Below, piece by piece: positions 50,701 to 63,001 of a stretch of DNA of 64,000 bases. Position 1 is the first letter of the stretch. The number at the start of each line of letters is the position of its first letter. A model generated the notes under the pieces. That model was not told the DNA's origin and did no database searches. It saw nothing but the letters and a program-made list of their open reading frames with translations. The stretch lies in NCBI GenBank assembly GCA_000697355.1, contig JNEN01001272.1:1-64000 (forward strand), given 5' to 3'. Source of the stretch: Syncephalastrum monosporum B8922 (Eukaryota > Mucoromycota > Mucoromycetes > Mucorales > Syncephalastraceae). The position numbers and the translations under genes were made by a program.

Positions 50701-51568
50701 TACGGGCTGGGTAGCCTTAAGGACATGGATACCATGTTCCGTGGCACGTTACGCTACAAGGTAGGATGGACTGTTTAAATGGGGACAACGTCAGTCTAAA
50801 CCATTCCAAAAACGAATAATAGGGCTATTCGGATCTAATGTACGCGTTCAAGCGCCTTGGTTTCCTCGATTTGAACCCTATGGCCAATCAGAAGAACATC
50901 ACCAACTGGGTAAGGCAAATTTGTCCATTAGAGCATCTTGGCGACTCACACGTAGACAAAAGCCTAGCTATTTGGAGCAGCGTACGGGCGATCTTTCCAA
51001 CGGTGCTCTGGCTGACCGCCTCGGTGTTGACCGCCATCATGCCATTGTGGAACGTGTGCACGAGGCGCTTGACTTTTTGGCAGCGGATAAGACATCCCCG
51101 TATGCACAGCAGGCAACCACACCCCTGGATGCCTTTTCTGCGCTCCTGGCCCATCGCCTGCAGTACCTTCCAGGCGAGCGGGACATGGTCGCCATGCATC
51201 ACGCCTTTGAGGTGGAAGATCCAAAGACGAGCCGTATGGTACGTAGTATGGACTAATTGTAAAGCGAGCACATATCTCATGTTTCGATGTATGCATGATA
51301 GGAATCGATCACGTCAAGCTTAGTTCAGTATGCCAATCCGTTGGGTACAGCCATGGCCCGCACAGTGGGCGTGCCAGCCGCAATGGCAACCGAGCTTATA
51401 CTGGATAACCACATTCCCGAGCGTGGTGTGCTCCGACCGACGATGCCCCACGTCTATCGCCCCATCCTTGAGCGTCTCGAGCAAGAGCATGATATTCGTT
51501 TCGTCGAACAAGTGCGCGGTCGCCAGCCGTTGGATTTGACCCCTCGCAAGAGCGCTGCGTGGTTGTGA
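47726..51568 (+). CDS. AASS: Bifunctional lysine-ketoglutarate reductase / saccharopine dehydrogenase (mitochondrial AASS)
   Basis: In animals and plants this enzyme degrades lysine via saccharopine to aminoadipate semialdehyde. Seventeen exons: 47726-48028, 48094-48258, 48308-48460, 48528-48674, 48746-48824, 48883-49019, 49073-49237, 49301-49386, 49439-49550, 49599-49830, 49893-50040, 50107-50217, 50273-50381, 50440-50760, 50823-50909, 50963-51238, 51302-51568; 965 residues. Residues 1-40 are Arg/Ser-rich ([20 protein letters not shown]), a mitochondrial presequence. The LKR half contains [38 protein letters not shown] and [21 protein letters not shown]. The SDH half starts near residue 500 with the nucleotide motif [13 protein letters not shown] and has [16 protein letters not shown] and [22 protein letters not shown]. 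Most fungi have separate saccharopine dehydrogenases used for lysine synthesis. The exon 15/16 junction (acceptor ACAAAAG at 50962) is the least certain. Confidence 0.93.
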
Positions 51569-52251
51569 ACATGACTTGTTAAAATTAAGTTCCTGCTGAT
51601 ATATTTGAATTTGATATATTCTATGTACATCTCCTTCAGGATGACTTAGTCTCGGCATCAAATAAACCGAAACGAGAAAATACAGATAATAGATAGTATA
51701 GTACAGGATGCAGTATATGTGAAAGAGGAAAGAGTTGAAAAGAGATGAGCAGTATAGGCTCAGAAGTACGAAAATGGTCAGATGTTTAGTGCTTCAAAAA
51801 GCCCTAGTGGCTTTGGAAGCTTTAAACAAAAACACAGACGGTAAATAGGGTGTATTACCTATTTGCGTTGTCACGTTATGGAGACTTACAGAGGTGCTTG
51901 ACAACCCTTAGTGTTTATAGATAAAACAACTGTCGTCTTTGTTATTGTACCAAGCGCTACCTCCAAAGTGTCACAAGGGCCTCTTTCCGGCAGAGACCAA
52001 CATACATTGGTAGCAGATGTATATGATATAGGTGCTGTAAGTGTGTGGGGATTATATTATCTGCATGTATGCATATGTCCGCTTCTTCGGCCCTGTATCA
52101 TGACTTGGTGTGGGGAGACGTAGATCGATAGAAAGCAAAACTTCGGGGCGCAGATGATAATAGCCTTTGCGGATGTGCTGTGACGTTGATTGGTTCCCCT
52201 CACAAAATTTTTTAGTTTAAGAGAACTGCCGGGGCCAATTTTTAAAAAAAA
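51569..52251. other. Spacer between AASS and ADSS
   Basis: AT-rich 3' flank of AASS followed by the ADSS promoter. No gene seen. GATTGG (52185) is an inverted CCAAT box about 100 bp upstream of the ADSS start. Confidence 0.5.
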
Positions 52252-52291
52252 ATGGCGTCTTCCGTTATTGACATCAAACCAGTAGTCGATC

Positions 52292-52311
<20 letters not shown>
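52252..52311 (+). promoter_or_regulatory. Upstream ORF overlapping the adenylosuccinate synthetase start codon
   Basis: An ATG at 52252 preceded by A8 opens a 19-codon frame ([19 protein letters not shown]) ending with TAA at 52311, 20 bp beyond the main start codon at 52292 and in another frame. If the transcript includes 52252, ribosomes translating this uORF would pass the main ATG, so the main product would depend on leaky scanning or alternative transcription starts. Transcript start is unknown. Confidence 0.5.
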
Positions 52312-53905
<1,594 letters not shown>

Positions 53906-53959
53906 ACCCACAAATCATCGCCTTCCTTTAGAAAACAGTTTCATCCACCCCTTCTTGCC

Positions 53960-55664
53960 TTAAAGGCGATAAATGAAATTTCTGTCTTGCGCATCTGTTA
54001 AATCCAATGTCACATCGGTGGGCTCACTCGGCGGGTTACGCTTGCGGTCACGGTTTTCACGGGCGAGGACGACCCGCATGATAAGGTAGCAGACAAAGGC
54101 TACGCCATTGCCAATGCAGAATCCGGTCATGGCACCCACGTAACGCGGTGCTTGGTATTCGACCATGGCGAGGGGCCCAATGAAATTGCCGAGGGTATAA
54201 AAGACGACAAAGGCACCGTTATAGAACACTTTCTTTGTGTATCCTGAGACGTTGGTGCCGATGATGGTGATTAACAGGCTGTACGCGCCGGTGAGTGTCC
54301 AGGCGAGGTAAAAGCCGGCGAGCTTGGCAGGCCCAGACGGTACCGCGGCCAGGATGACGCAACCCGCCAAGCTGACACAGCACATGAACGCGCCCGTATA
54401 ACACAGTTGCTTCGTGCGGCGTGCAATTAAAGTCGCTGCAGTGACGCCCAGGAACGAGGCTGTACCAGCGGGCACTTTGAGGAGGATCGACTCACCAGCC
54501 TGTATAATTTGATGTAAGTCGCAGCGATCGAAGAAGCGCCTGAACCTTACCGTAAAGTCGCCAAGCTCTTTTATAAATTGGGCACTGAAGACTTGGAGTG
54601 CACCGTTTTGCATATTAAGACCGAGCACGGCCAAGCAGATGCACCACAGGCGCACTTCTTTAAGGGCCTCGAGCATCTGAGAGCCCTTGATCTGTCTGTG
54701 GCGTACAACCGCATTATCCCGCGTACGCTCGTCCGCAATCTTCCGTTCTTCCTCGGTGTGGCGGAGGAGGGGTGAATGCGGGTTATCGACGAGGAAGAAA
54801 AAGCACAGGATGCCTAGAAGCGATGTCATGGCGCCAAAAATTATGTGGTTCCTGTTGTAATATCCAGTAAATGACCTTATTCATGCGAGTGAGATTTTTT
54901 TTTTACTTACCAACGCCACATCATAATACCGCGTTGATGACCCATCTGGGAAATGCCATACGCGACGAGGCCGCCAAATATAGAGCCCCACCCGCCCGCC
55001 ATGGTGACAATACCGTAGTAGGTCGTTTGCTCGGACCGCCGATAAAGCGTGTTCACAATCAGGTAGACGCAAGGCATCGCCGTTGCCTCAAAGAAGCCTA
55101 GCAAGAATCGGACCGCTGCGAGTTGCGAAAATGTATGACATAAAGCGGTACCAAGCATGACCAGACCCCAGAGAAAAATACAAGTGCCGAGGTAGCGGCC
55201 TATAGGCAGTTTTTGCACCAATATATTGTTGGGAACCTAACCAGAAAAGTGTTAAGCCAGCGCATTGTTTGTACTGCAAATGTTGGACTCTTTACCTGCC
55301 CAGCGAGGTGACCGAGAAAGAAAAGCGAACCGAGCCAGCTAAACTGTGAGCCGGAGATGTGCACGTCCTCATAAAGACCTAGTACGGCCGATACACTGAG
55401 TGCTGCCTTGTCTGCAAACTAGAATATCACGACACAAAGGTCAGCCATGGTTTTTTTGGATTGAGCTCCACTATGTACCTGCAGCATGAGAATCCATGCA
55501 ACAAAGGGCATCACTGTGAAAGTAATTTTGCGTACGAAGCGTTTCTCGGCCTCTGACTTTACAAATGGCTTCTCAAAACCCCCGCCTTTCTCTTGGTCGA
55601 TTGACGAGGCCTGTGATACTGTGTCGAGCTTTTGTTCGACCTGTTCTTCCTTGATACTTGTCAT
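53960..55664 (-). CDS. MFS transporter, anion:cation symporter (Dal5/Tna1-like) family
   Basis: Five exons in transcript order: 55664-55479, 55418-55296, 55236-54911, 54851-54551, 54499-53960; 491 residues, consistent with 12 membrane spans. The cytosolic N-terminus is acidic/basic and polar, followed by the first span (FTVMPFVAWILML). Family-like segments are FADKAALSVSAVLGL after span 1, FFLGHLAGQVPNNILVQKLP, VRFLLGFFEATAMPCVYLIV and YYGIVTMAGGWGSIFGGLVA, with PSGPAKLAGFYLAW in the second half. Fungal members import allantoate, nicotinate, pantothenate or similar organic anions by proton symport; the substrate here cannot be told from sequence. Located probably in the plasma membrane. Confidence 0.9.
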
Positions 55665-58600
55665 AGATTGAAAAAGACAGATAAACTATAGATCAGCTAT
55701 AAGAAGCTGTTCAATATATAAGGCTTTTTCTTCGAGCGCGTTCTCACATCCAAGTCCCATCTGTCATTGCATATGCAGCTGGGAACAATTTTACACCTCG
55801 TTTGATAGAAAAGGCAAAAAAACTGCGGCCGCGTGTAGTGTGTGAGAACCAAGGACTGTTGAGAAGAAAGAATCCATAGATCTGTTGGATGGGAACACAC
55901 AGACACACAAGACCTCATACATTCCTTTTTGCGTTGCACAAGCCATGTCAATACGTAGCTACCATACGTGCCATAGATCCTTGATGTATCCGATAGCTTG
56001 CCGAAGAACATGTACCTATTTCACGACGTATCCTTGACAGAAAGGTGATGAGAGTAAAATATCCGCTTCATGAAGGCAGTTTCTAGGTATCCCATCACAG
56101 GATCAACGTGCCGGAGTTACGGATCTATTTCTCTTTTTTGACGTATGTATACGATTTGGGACAGGCGAAATCCGGGAACAATCCACACTACCTAGTATAG
56201 CAAGCGTGGGAGCACACACACGATCTAGTACACACAAAAGGCGGGGTAAGATCGTGTGATCCGAGCGTGCTGCCGACTACCTTATTCACTCGCCCGAGCG
56301 AAGTTGATGGTTTAAGGAGTCGATTATGGCTCCCCACGTTGCTGCCGAAGTTAAGGTACGTGATCGAAGTTAAAATCATTCCAATGGCGTATGAGTTCAG
56401 TTTGATACTGACGCACATCAGGCATTTTCGACACTAGTGGAGCACATTTGAGGATAAAGTATGTCTTCTGATATTCCTTTTAACCGGCTGGAATACATAG
56501 TAGCTTGCATATGTTGAGCATGTCAATTGTCAGGTCTTCTCAGAAGTAAAGCAAACATTGCTGGAGGACATGGTGTGCACTGTCCCTGGAAATCAAGATT
56601 GAAGACAAAGATCAGTCATTGCATGCAGGAGTATATCCTTAGGTACCTCAGATACCGCTTTTTCATATCGAAACTATTCCAAGTCTGCATTACCAGAAAG
56701 GATAGACTTTTAAATTGAGAATCAAGAGGTATCCTCTAAAACGTAAACTTGACATTTGCTCTATCCTCAACAAGGTTTCCAGCACAGCCTCACAAAAACA
56801 TGGTGAACGGCTTGGTTTGAGGACTTCTTGGGCAGATATTAAATTAAGAGCTCCTCATTTTGTTCGAGACCTCCTCTTCCCTTTGTCTCCGTGTACCCGC
56901 CTACCCCAACTATTCTCGTGGACTCCTCGAAATCATGATCAGGGTTTTCTTCACTCAAGAAGGGCTACCTGGACACATGTAGGTGAACATGCCAAAAGAT
57001 GTTCGCATCAAACTGTTACTCAGATGGTCATTTTTACTATAAGATAAATGCTATGATACCTTTTACTATCAGTCTGAAGTCAATACAACTTCTTCTCCTT
57101 TATAAATGCCTCATATATCTTGGATATCCATGCTCGATGGACTCTGATAAGCCTTGAAGAATCGGTCTACTAATAAGATGTACTCCGTTTTATCTATGTG
57201 AGGCAAAATAAAACACGGGTTCACAATCTAGGACAAGATCGGATCGTTATTAGTTAGTCGTCCGGATGAACACCGGCTATGAACAAAAGTCATCTCAATT
57301 CGTGCCAGAAGCCCTCAACTTTGGCTAGAAACTGTGGCTCGCAAGCATATATGCACGTTCTCCCATTAACGCTAGTGCACATGGAGAAGGTGGTGCACGG
57401 ATCCCGACCGAGAAACAACTTGTGTCAACACTGTGCCTGCATAGACAACTGCTTCTCCTTCGTTGAGCTACTTCCTTCTTATTCCTTTATTTGTATGTTG
57501 TCGAATTCGTGGATTAATCGAAAGAAGGTCATACCAAGCTAAAAAGAATGTACATATGTGTAGTTGGGTTTACTGCAGACAAAATGAACGCGTAGTAAAT
57601 TGCGCGTCCTCAGTAAGTTAGTCGGATGAATAGCTTATCCATCATCCCCTTGATCTGCTAGATACATAAGGATTACTGTTCAGAGATAGCAGCGCTGCCT
57701 ATATTCATACTACAAAACCACAACCAAAAGCTTGCTTACCAAAGGACCCTACTCCCCTAATAGCCCCTTTTTGCCAAAGACGGATTTTTGCCTTAATAAG
57801 GTAAGCGTGATATGAGGTTATGAAACTAAGAGAAGTGTTTACAATCAAGAATGCTTATGTGGGTGGTGTGGGTGGTTTTAACTAAAAAAATTTCTTTTTC
57901 AAAGAAAACGCCTAGTCTTACTTCATCGGCTTCCATCGCCGACTTCTTCGAGAATCTGTTCTCACCCTGTGGGATGATGAATCAGTCGAGAACCAAGGAT
58001 ATGACATCCCCACCGCATGGGCAGGTCCATGAAAGGGAGAGTCAGGGTCAATCATATGGATTTTCACAGAGAGTGATCTCCCTTCCTTTTCTTTTCATAT
58101 TGGCCGAAGATTGTACCCCGGTATCTTGCTTCAATCGGGCCGACATAGCCAACTGATCAGCGCCCTCTCTCCAGTGTGAGTAACCAAGTGAATGTACGGT
58201 ACATCGTGAGTAAAATACAACTCTATTCATATCCTTAAGGATGCAAGCTTAAGTAACAGCCGCAAATAGAGGAACAAAGAAAGCCTCACCAATAATGCAT
58301 CTCTGATATGGCATCTTCAGTGTGTCCCTTTGCCAGTTTTATGGAGCTGTGCGCCTCTTGTTCCATTTCATCATTCATCCTTGGTCATAAGGTTCTGCTT
58401 TGTTCACGTGGAGATAAACCTCAAATGAGGTGATAATTATGAGAAGAAACAGAGATCGCACCGATGATGATGATACAAATGTTGCGCCCTTTCTGTTTGG
58501 CTAGCTGGCTTCATATGGTGTCTCCTGGCGCAAGCTCAACCTCCTGCGTTTAGGGGTCAGCGAAGAACTATCTCCTGACTCGAAAGCAAAATGCTTTTAA

Positions 58601-58669
58601 GCAAGCCAAACACACATTCCTTTTATTCTTTACTTCTTCCTATTTTCACTTTCTCTTGAAACACAAAAC
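55665..58669. other. 3-kb gene-poor region
   Basis: No supported gene. Plus frames at 56715-57047 and 57279-57542 are the longest; the second contains CQHCACIDNC, which could recall a zinc-knuckle of a decayed element but is too weak to call. The stretch is AT-rich with GCGGCCGC near 55825, direct TGTGGGTGG repeats near 57860 and the pyrimidine-rich leader of the next gene after 58615. Confidence 0.45.
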
Positions 58670-59176
58670 ATGAACAAGTCTGCCTACACGTTCTTGCCCA
58701 CTGTATTCTACCCACCTAACCGCCCTGACGACGACGACGACGTCCCACTGGGTCACTGCTACGATCTGGCGAACCGACACTTGGCAATGAGCCCCACTGC
58801 GGGCTACCGGTCGCGGCAATCCTTACCCCACTTGAATCCATCGCACCCACAGCCACAGCCCTTCCGGCGACGCAGCGAAAATGATCGGCCAGGCTACCGG
58901 CCCTCATCTTTGCTGGAAGACGACAACGAGGATGACGAGGAAGATAGCATCCCGATTGCGATGCTCCAGCACGTGTCCCAGCACCAGTCTGCGGCCGAGC
59001 GATACAAAAACAAGGTCCGAGACCGAATGCAAAGCGACGAAGAGGAGGAAGATGATGATGGTGATGATGATAATGTACCATTGGGGTCTACCCAGTATAA
59101 GCGACACCAACCCGCCGAATTAGGATTTGAGGATAGCGTCACCCGTGCATTTGATCGTTTATTAAAATCAAGTTAA
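58670..59176 (+). CDS. Small acidic protein with repeated D/E-rich VPLG motifs, unrecognised
   Basis: An intronless 168-codon gene of no recognised family. The leader is pyrimidine-rich and ends AAACACAAAACATG, a good fungal start context. Notable are three acidic runs followed by a similar hydrophobic signature: DDDDDVPLGH (about residue 20), DDEEDSIPIAM (about 88) and DDDNVPLGST (about 132), plus a Pro/His-rich stretch (HPQPQPFRR). The C-terminus FEDSVTRAFDRLLKSS is probably helical. The repeated acidic-[VI]P[LI][GA] motif suggests a short linear binding motif; function unknown. Its stop codon overlaps that of the converging Rxt2-like gene. Confidence 0.7.
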   Translation: MNKSAYTFLPTVFYPPNRPDDDDDVPLGHCYDLANRHLAMSPTAGYRSRQSLPHLNPSHPQPQPFRRRSENDRPGYRPSSLLEDDNEDDEEDSIPIAMLQHVSQHQSAAERYKNKVRDRMQSDEEEEDDDGDDDNVPLGSTQYKRHQPAELGFEDSVTRAFDRLLKSS

Positions 59177-60382
59177 GCATGTCGCATTCGTCGCCTGTCT
59201 GATTCTTTGAGCATGTTGGCCTTGAGCTGTTTGTAAAGCGCGTCCTTTTGCATATGCGCCTTGGTCAACTTGTCGCGCGCACCTTGGAGACGCGAGAGGT
59301 ACTCGTTGCTAAAATTGATATTTTCCTGTGTCGTTGGATGAGCGTAATGTACGAGACAATAGATAAGAATAAGATTACCAGTAGCAGTTCGCGCACAGTC
59401 CGCACCAACTCCTGAGCTTCCAAATCTGGACCGGTCTCGTCGTCATCTGACGCATGAAGCATATCCTCGTCTCCTGTCTTTTCCTCCTTTTTCACGGACG
59501 GGCCTTGCTCTTCTTCCTGTTGTACTGTCTGCTGTTGTTGTGCGGGTGATGCTGATGGTGAAGATTGTTTGCTATTGTCCCGCTGGTTGTCATCCTCCTG
59601 TCCTTGCTCCTGTCCTTGACCTGGTTCTTCTTTTGCTTTGGAGTGATCCATTTTGTAGCGCTTGCGTTCTTCTGGGGTGCGTTCAAAAGTGAGATCGAGG
59701 TATTGAGGGTCGTCTTTGTGAAGAATGGCGGACAGACGCGACAGGATCTTGTTGAAATTCTTCTCGCCTTCGATGAATTCCATGGCGGTGTTGGCAAGGC
59801 CTTCGATTTGGGGTGATTTAATGATGCGTTTCAGGGCCGGCCGGCGCATAATATCGGTGGGCACTTCGATCGGACTGAGGATCTCTGTATATTACGGGTG
59901 TTATATACAAAATAATAATAATAATGATAGTTTATGGAGTGTATTATTACCTTCAATGTTGATTTGCATGTAGGGATCGTCTTCACCACCATCCGACACT
60001 TCGTCGTCTAGAAACCGTCGTCGGCGCTTGACGACCGTCCTTGATTTACCGCCCTCGTTATACTGCAAACAGTAAGAATGAGACCGTTCTCTACCGTCAT
60101 GCGCGCGTGTCCGCTGTACCTCTTCCTCATTGGCGAGTGTGCCAGGCGCGCGAAGTTTGTTGCCACCTAATTCAGAATCGGCATTGGCCCAATTTCTCAG
60201 TGAAGCATGGTTAGGGATGAAAAAGCATAAATCATGACAAGGTGTTTGGTTCGTTTTTAAAAAAGGATATGTTTATAGCCACGGTTGTGAGCGACGAGGC
60301 CGACTTCATCGGTGTCCATTCTCTCCTGGTCCTGTACCCATTTCGTTACCGGAGGTGATTTAGCAGCGTTTGACCTGTCCAT
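59173..60382 (-). CDS. Rxt2-like subunit of an Rpd3-type histone deacetylase complex
   Basis: Exons in transcript order: 60382-60283, 60166-60120, 60062-59951, 59884-59379, 59325-59173; 305 residues. Splicing exon 1 to exon 2 with a GTGGCT donor restores NRGNKLR, the hallmark of the RXT2 N-terminal domain, preceded by a short Asp/Glu-containing leader. Next come a basic/acidic patch (KRRRRFLDDEVSDGGED), then the conserved helical block EEILSPIEVPTDIMRRPAL and LANTAMEFIEGEKNFNKILS. A Gln/Glu/Ser-rich linker and a C-terminal coiled-coil-like segment (SRLQGARDKLTKAHMQKDAL) follow. Yeast Rxt2 is a subunit of Rpd3L, which represses transcription; role here by family. Its stop overlaps the acidic-protein gene by 4 bp; it is divergent from the La gene. 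Confidence 0.75.
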
Positions 60383-60925
60383 GGTGTTGTGAAGTGAGGG
60401 CGTGAAAAGAGAAACGAGGAAGAGACGTAGCGGACCTTTTCTTTTCAGTCGCTTGCCTGATTGAGAAGGCGGGTTTTGAAGTTGACATACTTGGAATTGA
60501 CATCCATAGTGCTGGCTTGTTGTCACCTCCGTCGTAAAAAGAGAAAAGTAGGCTACTTACACATGCAAACCGTGTATCGGGGACAGCTACTGGGTCTGAA
60601 GCACTGCACAGTGAGCTGCACTACATGTCTATTGCCATAGAGCATTCCTATCAGCCATGCGAAATTGGTCTGATCACATGTTTGACGTGTATCTGTGGTG
60701 ACAACTCTTACACGCAAATATCAAGAAACATAGATACATAAATTTTGAGGAAAGAGATACGCTATATTGCAGCAAGTGGATGGTACATCGACGAAGCAAA
60801 GACCTGCGCTGCAGGATGGGATTAGAGGAGGTAGAGGAGGAGGAGGTGCAATGGGTGGCTGAAGCAATGCAAATTTAGGCCTCTTTTTTTTTCGTTTTTA
60901 CACCCTCCTCCCCCTTTCTTTGAAC
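60383..60925. other. Divergent promoter region between Rxt2-like and La genes
   Basis: About 540 bp. GGAGGTAGAGGAGGAGGAGG near 60826-60848 is a purine-rich tract; TTTTTTTTTCGTTTTTACACCCTCCTCCCCC just before 60926 is the La leader. No ORF of note. Confidence 0.45.
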
Positions 60926-62359
60926 ATGGCAGAAGCTTCAGTGGAATCGCAGGTGGTTGAGCAGCTCGATCAAATCTACAGCCCCGAGAATCTCGAGAAG
61001 GACAGCTTCTTTCGCGAACTCACGGAGCAGAACGCCGAGGGCTGTACGTGCTATTAGACTTTATGCATAAATAACAACCTTACTGAGCCACGGTGGCGTA
61101 CAGGGATCAGCTTGACCAAGTTCAAGTTCATTAAACGATTCAAGCTGCTCATTAACGGCGACGTGTCTTTGCTTGTTCGCGCGGCCGAGCAAGCCAGCGA
61201 TCGCTTTGAGCTCAACGAAGACAAGACCAAGCTGCGCTATATCGGCACGCCTGCTGCTGTCAAAGCAGAGAACGAGCCTAAGGGACAAGAGGAGACGGCG
61301 CAGGATGCGCTTTTTAAAGGCTACATCCAAGGTCAGAACACGCGTTCCATTTATGCCAAGGGCTTCCCGTCCGAAGTCGAGGGTGCGAAAGAGTTCCCCG
61401 ACCGAGACGAGATCCAGAAACTGTTTAGCCCATTTGGTCGTGTGCTGCGGGTCAAGATGCGTCGGGACGATGACCGCAAATTCAAGGTAGACCCAAGATG
61501 ATGTGATACGAAGGAAACACGAAACTAAACCGCAACTCATGCTTATTCTAGGGAAGCGTTTTTGTCGAATTTGATTCGGCAGAGACGGCGCAAGAGGTGG
61601 CAGCCAAGACGGACTTGAAATATGAGAGCCAGGTGCTGTCGATGATGATGAAGTGAGTAAGCTCTCATTGGCTGAGCCCCGCAACTGATAATGTATGACA
61701 GGCAAGACTATATCGACATGAAGGCGAAAGAAAAGTATACCGACCAAGAGTACACCTCGCAGAGACCACCCCAACAGAAAGTGCATCAATATGTTGAGTT
61801 CGAGACTCCCGAGAAAAAGCGATTCGACGAAATCAGGGTAAGTCAATGTGTGAGTTATTGCTGTTCTCATCTGACATATATATGTTGTCAATGCATCTCC
61901 TTTTCAGGGCACCGTCAAAGAGAAGACACCGTGCGGCCAGATCGTCTTTTTGGACGAGGGGCAGCTGAACGGCATCATTGAAATCTACGATACCACGGCC
62001 GATGCTTTCCTTGCCAGCCTGACCGATAAGAAGCTCGGCGACCTGACGTTCCGATTTGCAGGGAGTATGTGGACCAGTAAAGGAAGCATCCTGTGGCTGA
62101 CGTGTTTACTATTATAGCCGAATCCATTGCCAAGTTCAAGAAAGATAGAGAAGAACGCTATGGCAAGGGTGGACGAGGAGGACGTGGCGGTCGCGGTCGA
62201 GGTGGCGGTCGTGGCCGAGGCGGTGGAGGACGCGGTGGCGGCAGAGACAACAACAAACGGCCTCGAGAAGGCGACAGCGATAAAGACAACAAACGGCCGC
62301 GTAGCAACACGGTCCAACCCGCCCAGGGCAACAAGCCTCCGGAGGTGACGGCCGCTTAA
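60926..62359 (+). CDS. La protein (La motif, RRM, RGG-rich tail)
   Basis: Binds the 3' UUU-OH end of new RNA polymerase III transcripts and aids tRNA maturation in the nucleus. Six exons: 60926-61043, 61104-61486, 61552-61652, 61702-61837, 61908-62064, 62118-62359; 378 residues. The La motif spans about residues 8-85 (SPENLEKDSFFRELTEQNAE, GWISLTKFKFIKRFKLL). RRM1 follows at about 110-190 (TRSIYAKGFPSE, GRVLRVKMRRDDD, GSVFVEFDSAE). A second RRM-like region lies at about 240-300 (CGQIVFLDEG, GDLTFRFAG). The end is GRGGRGGRGRGGGRGRGG followed by a basic tail with KRPRE and KRPRS, typical nuclear localisation/RNA-binding sequence. An RGG box is not present in yeast Lhp1; it may add RNA binding or be an arginine-methylation site (inference). 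Confidence 0.92.
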
Positions 62360-63001
62360 CTTCATTTTCATTTGTGCATAGCATATCAAAAATAAAAAAT
62401 AAAAATGCCAGTCATTCATTTCACGCATATATTCATGACGTCGACACTTTAGGATTGACAAAACATGCCACGGGAAAGGTGGCACATTCATAACACTGTT
62501 TACGAGTGCACACAGCACATGGAGAGTGAAAAAAAAAAGTTTCTATTTTCTGCTTTTCATTTAGTGTATTGGACCCCAATGTGTGTCACAAGAAACGGGG
62601 TTCGTCAATAAGAATGGTACACAAAGAGGGGCTTTTAAAGATATGAAGATCCGTTTTGCGATGTCAAAAAGTCTAGATTCTGGTATGCTTTATTCTGTGT
62701 ATGAGGCACGTGTGTAGTGCGAGAAATGGTATATATGACATATCAAGAAGAAAAATCCTCTCTCTAGAAGGAAATAATGAAAAGAATAAAAAGAAAAGGA
62801 CAGGCATATATGGAACAACATGACGATGAGAAAGAAAAAGAAAAGAAAAAAAAAGACAAAAAATAGAAACGGCAGAGGGGGGGTATAATACAAGTTATAA
62901 TAATTACAGGTGTTGTCGGTTCTCTGGCTAGCAGTCGGCATAGGAACGAGTGAGGGGGCATAAAAAGCGAATAATAGAAGTCGGAAGCTGACAGAGGAGG
63001 T
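62360..63001. other. Convergent spacer between La and zinc-finger genes
   Basis: AT-rich 3' flanks. AATAAAAAATAAAAAT near 62388-62404 supplies La polyadenylation signals. A/G-rich tract at 62820-62880 (minus-strand pyrimidines) lies downstream of the zinc-finger gene. No gene seen. Confidence 0.5.

Noticed and set aside
56715..57542. Possible decayed LINE-type element (CQHCACIDNC zinc-knuckle-like)
   Set aside because: Only one loose cysteine pattern; no reverse-transcriptase or endonuclease motif and no end structure.
61061..61891. 276-codon minus ORF
   Set aside because: Antisense of the La gene and crosses its introns; no family resemblance.
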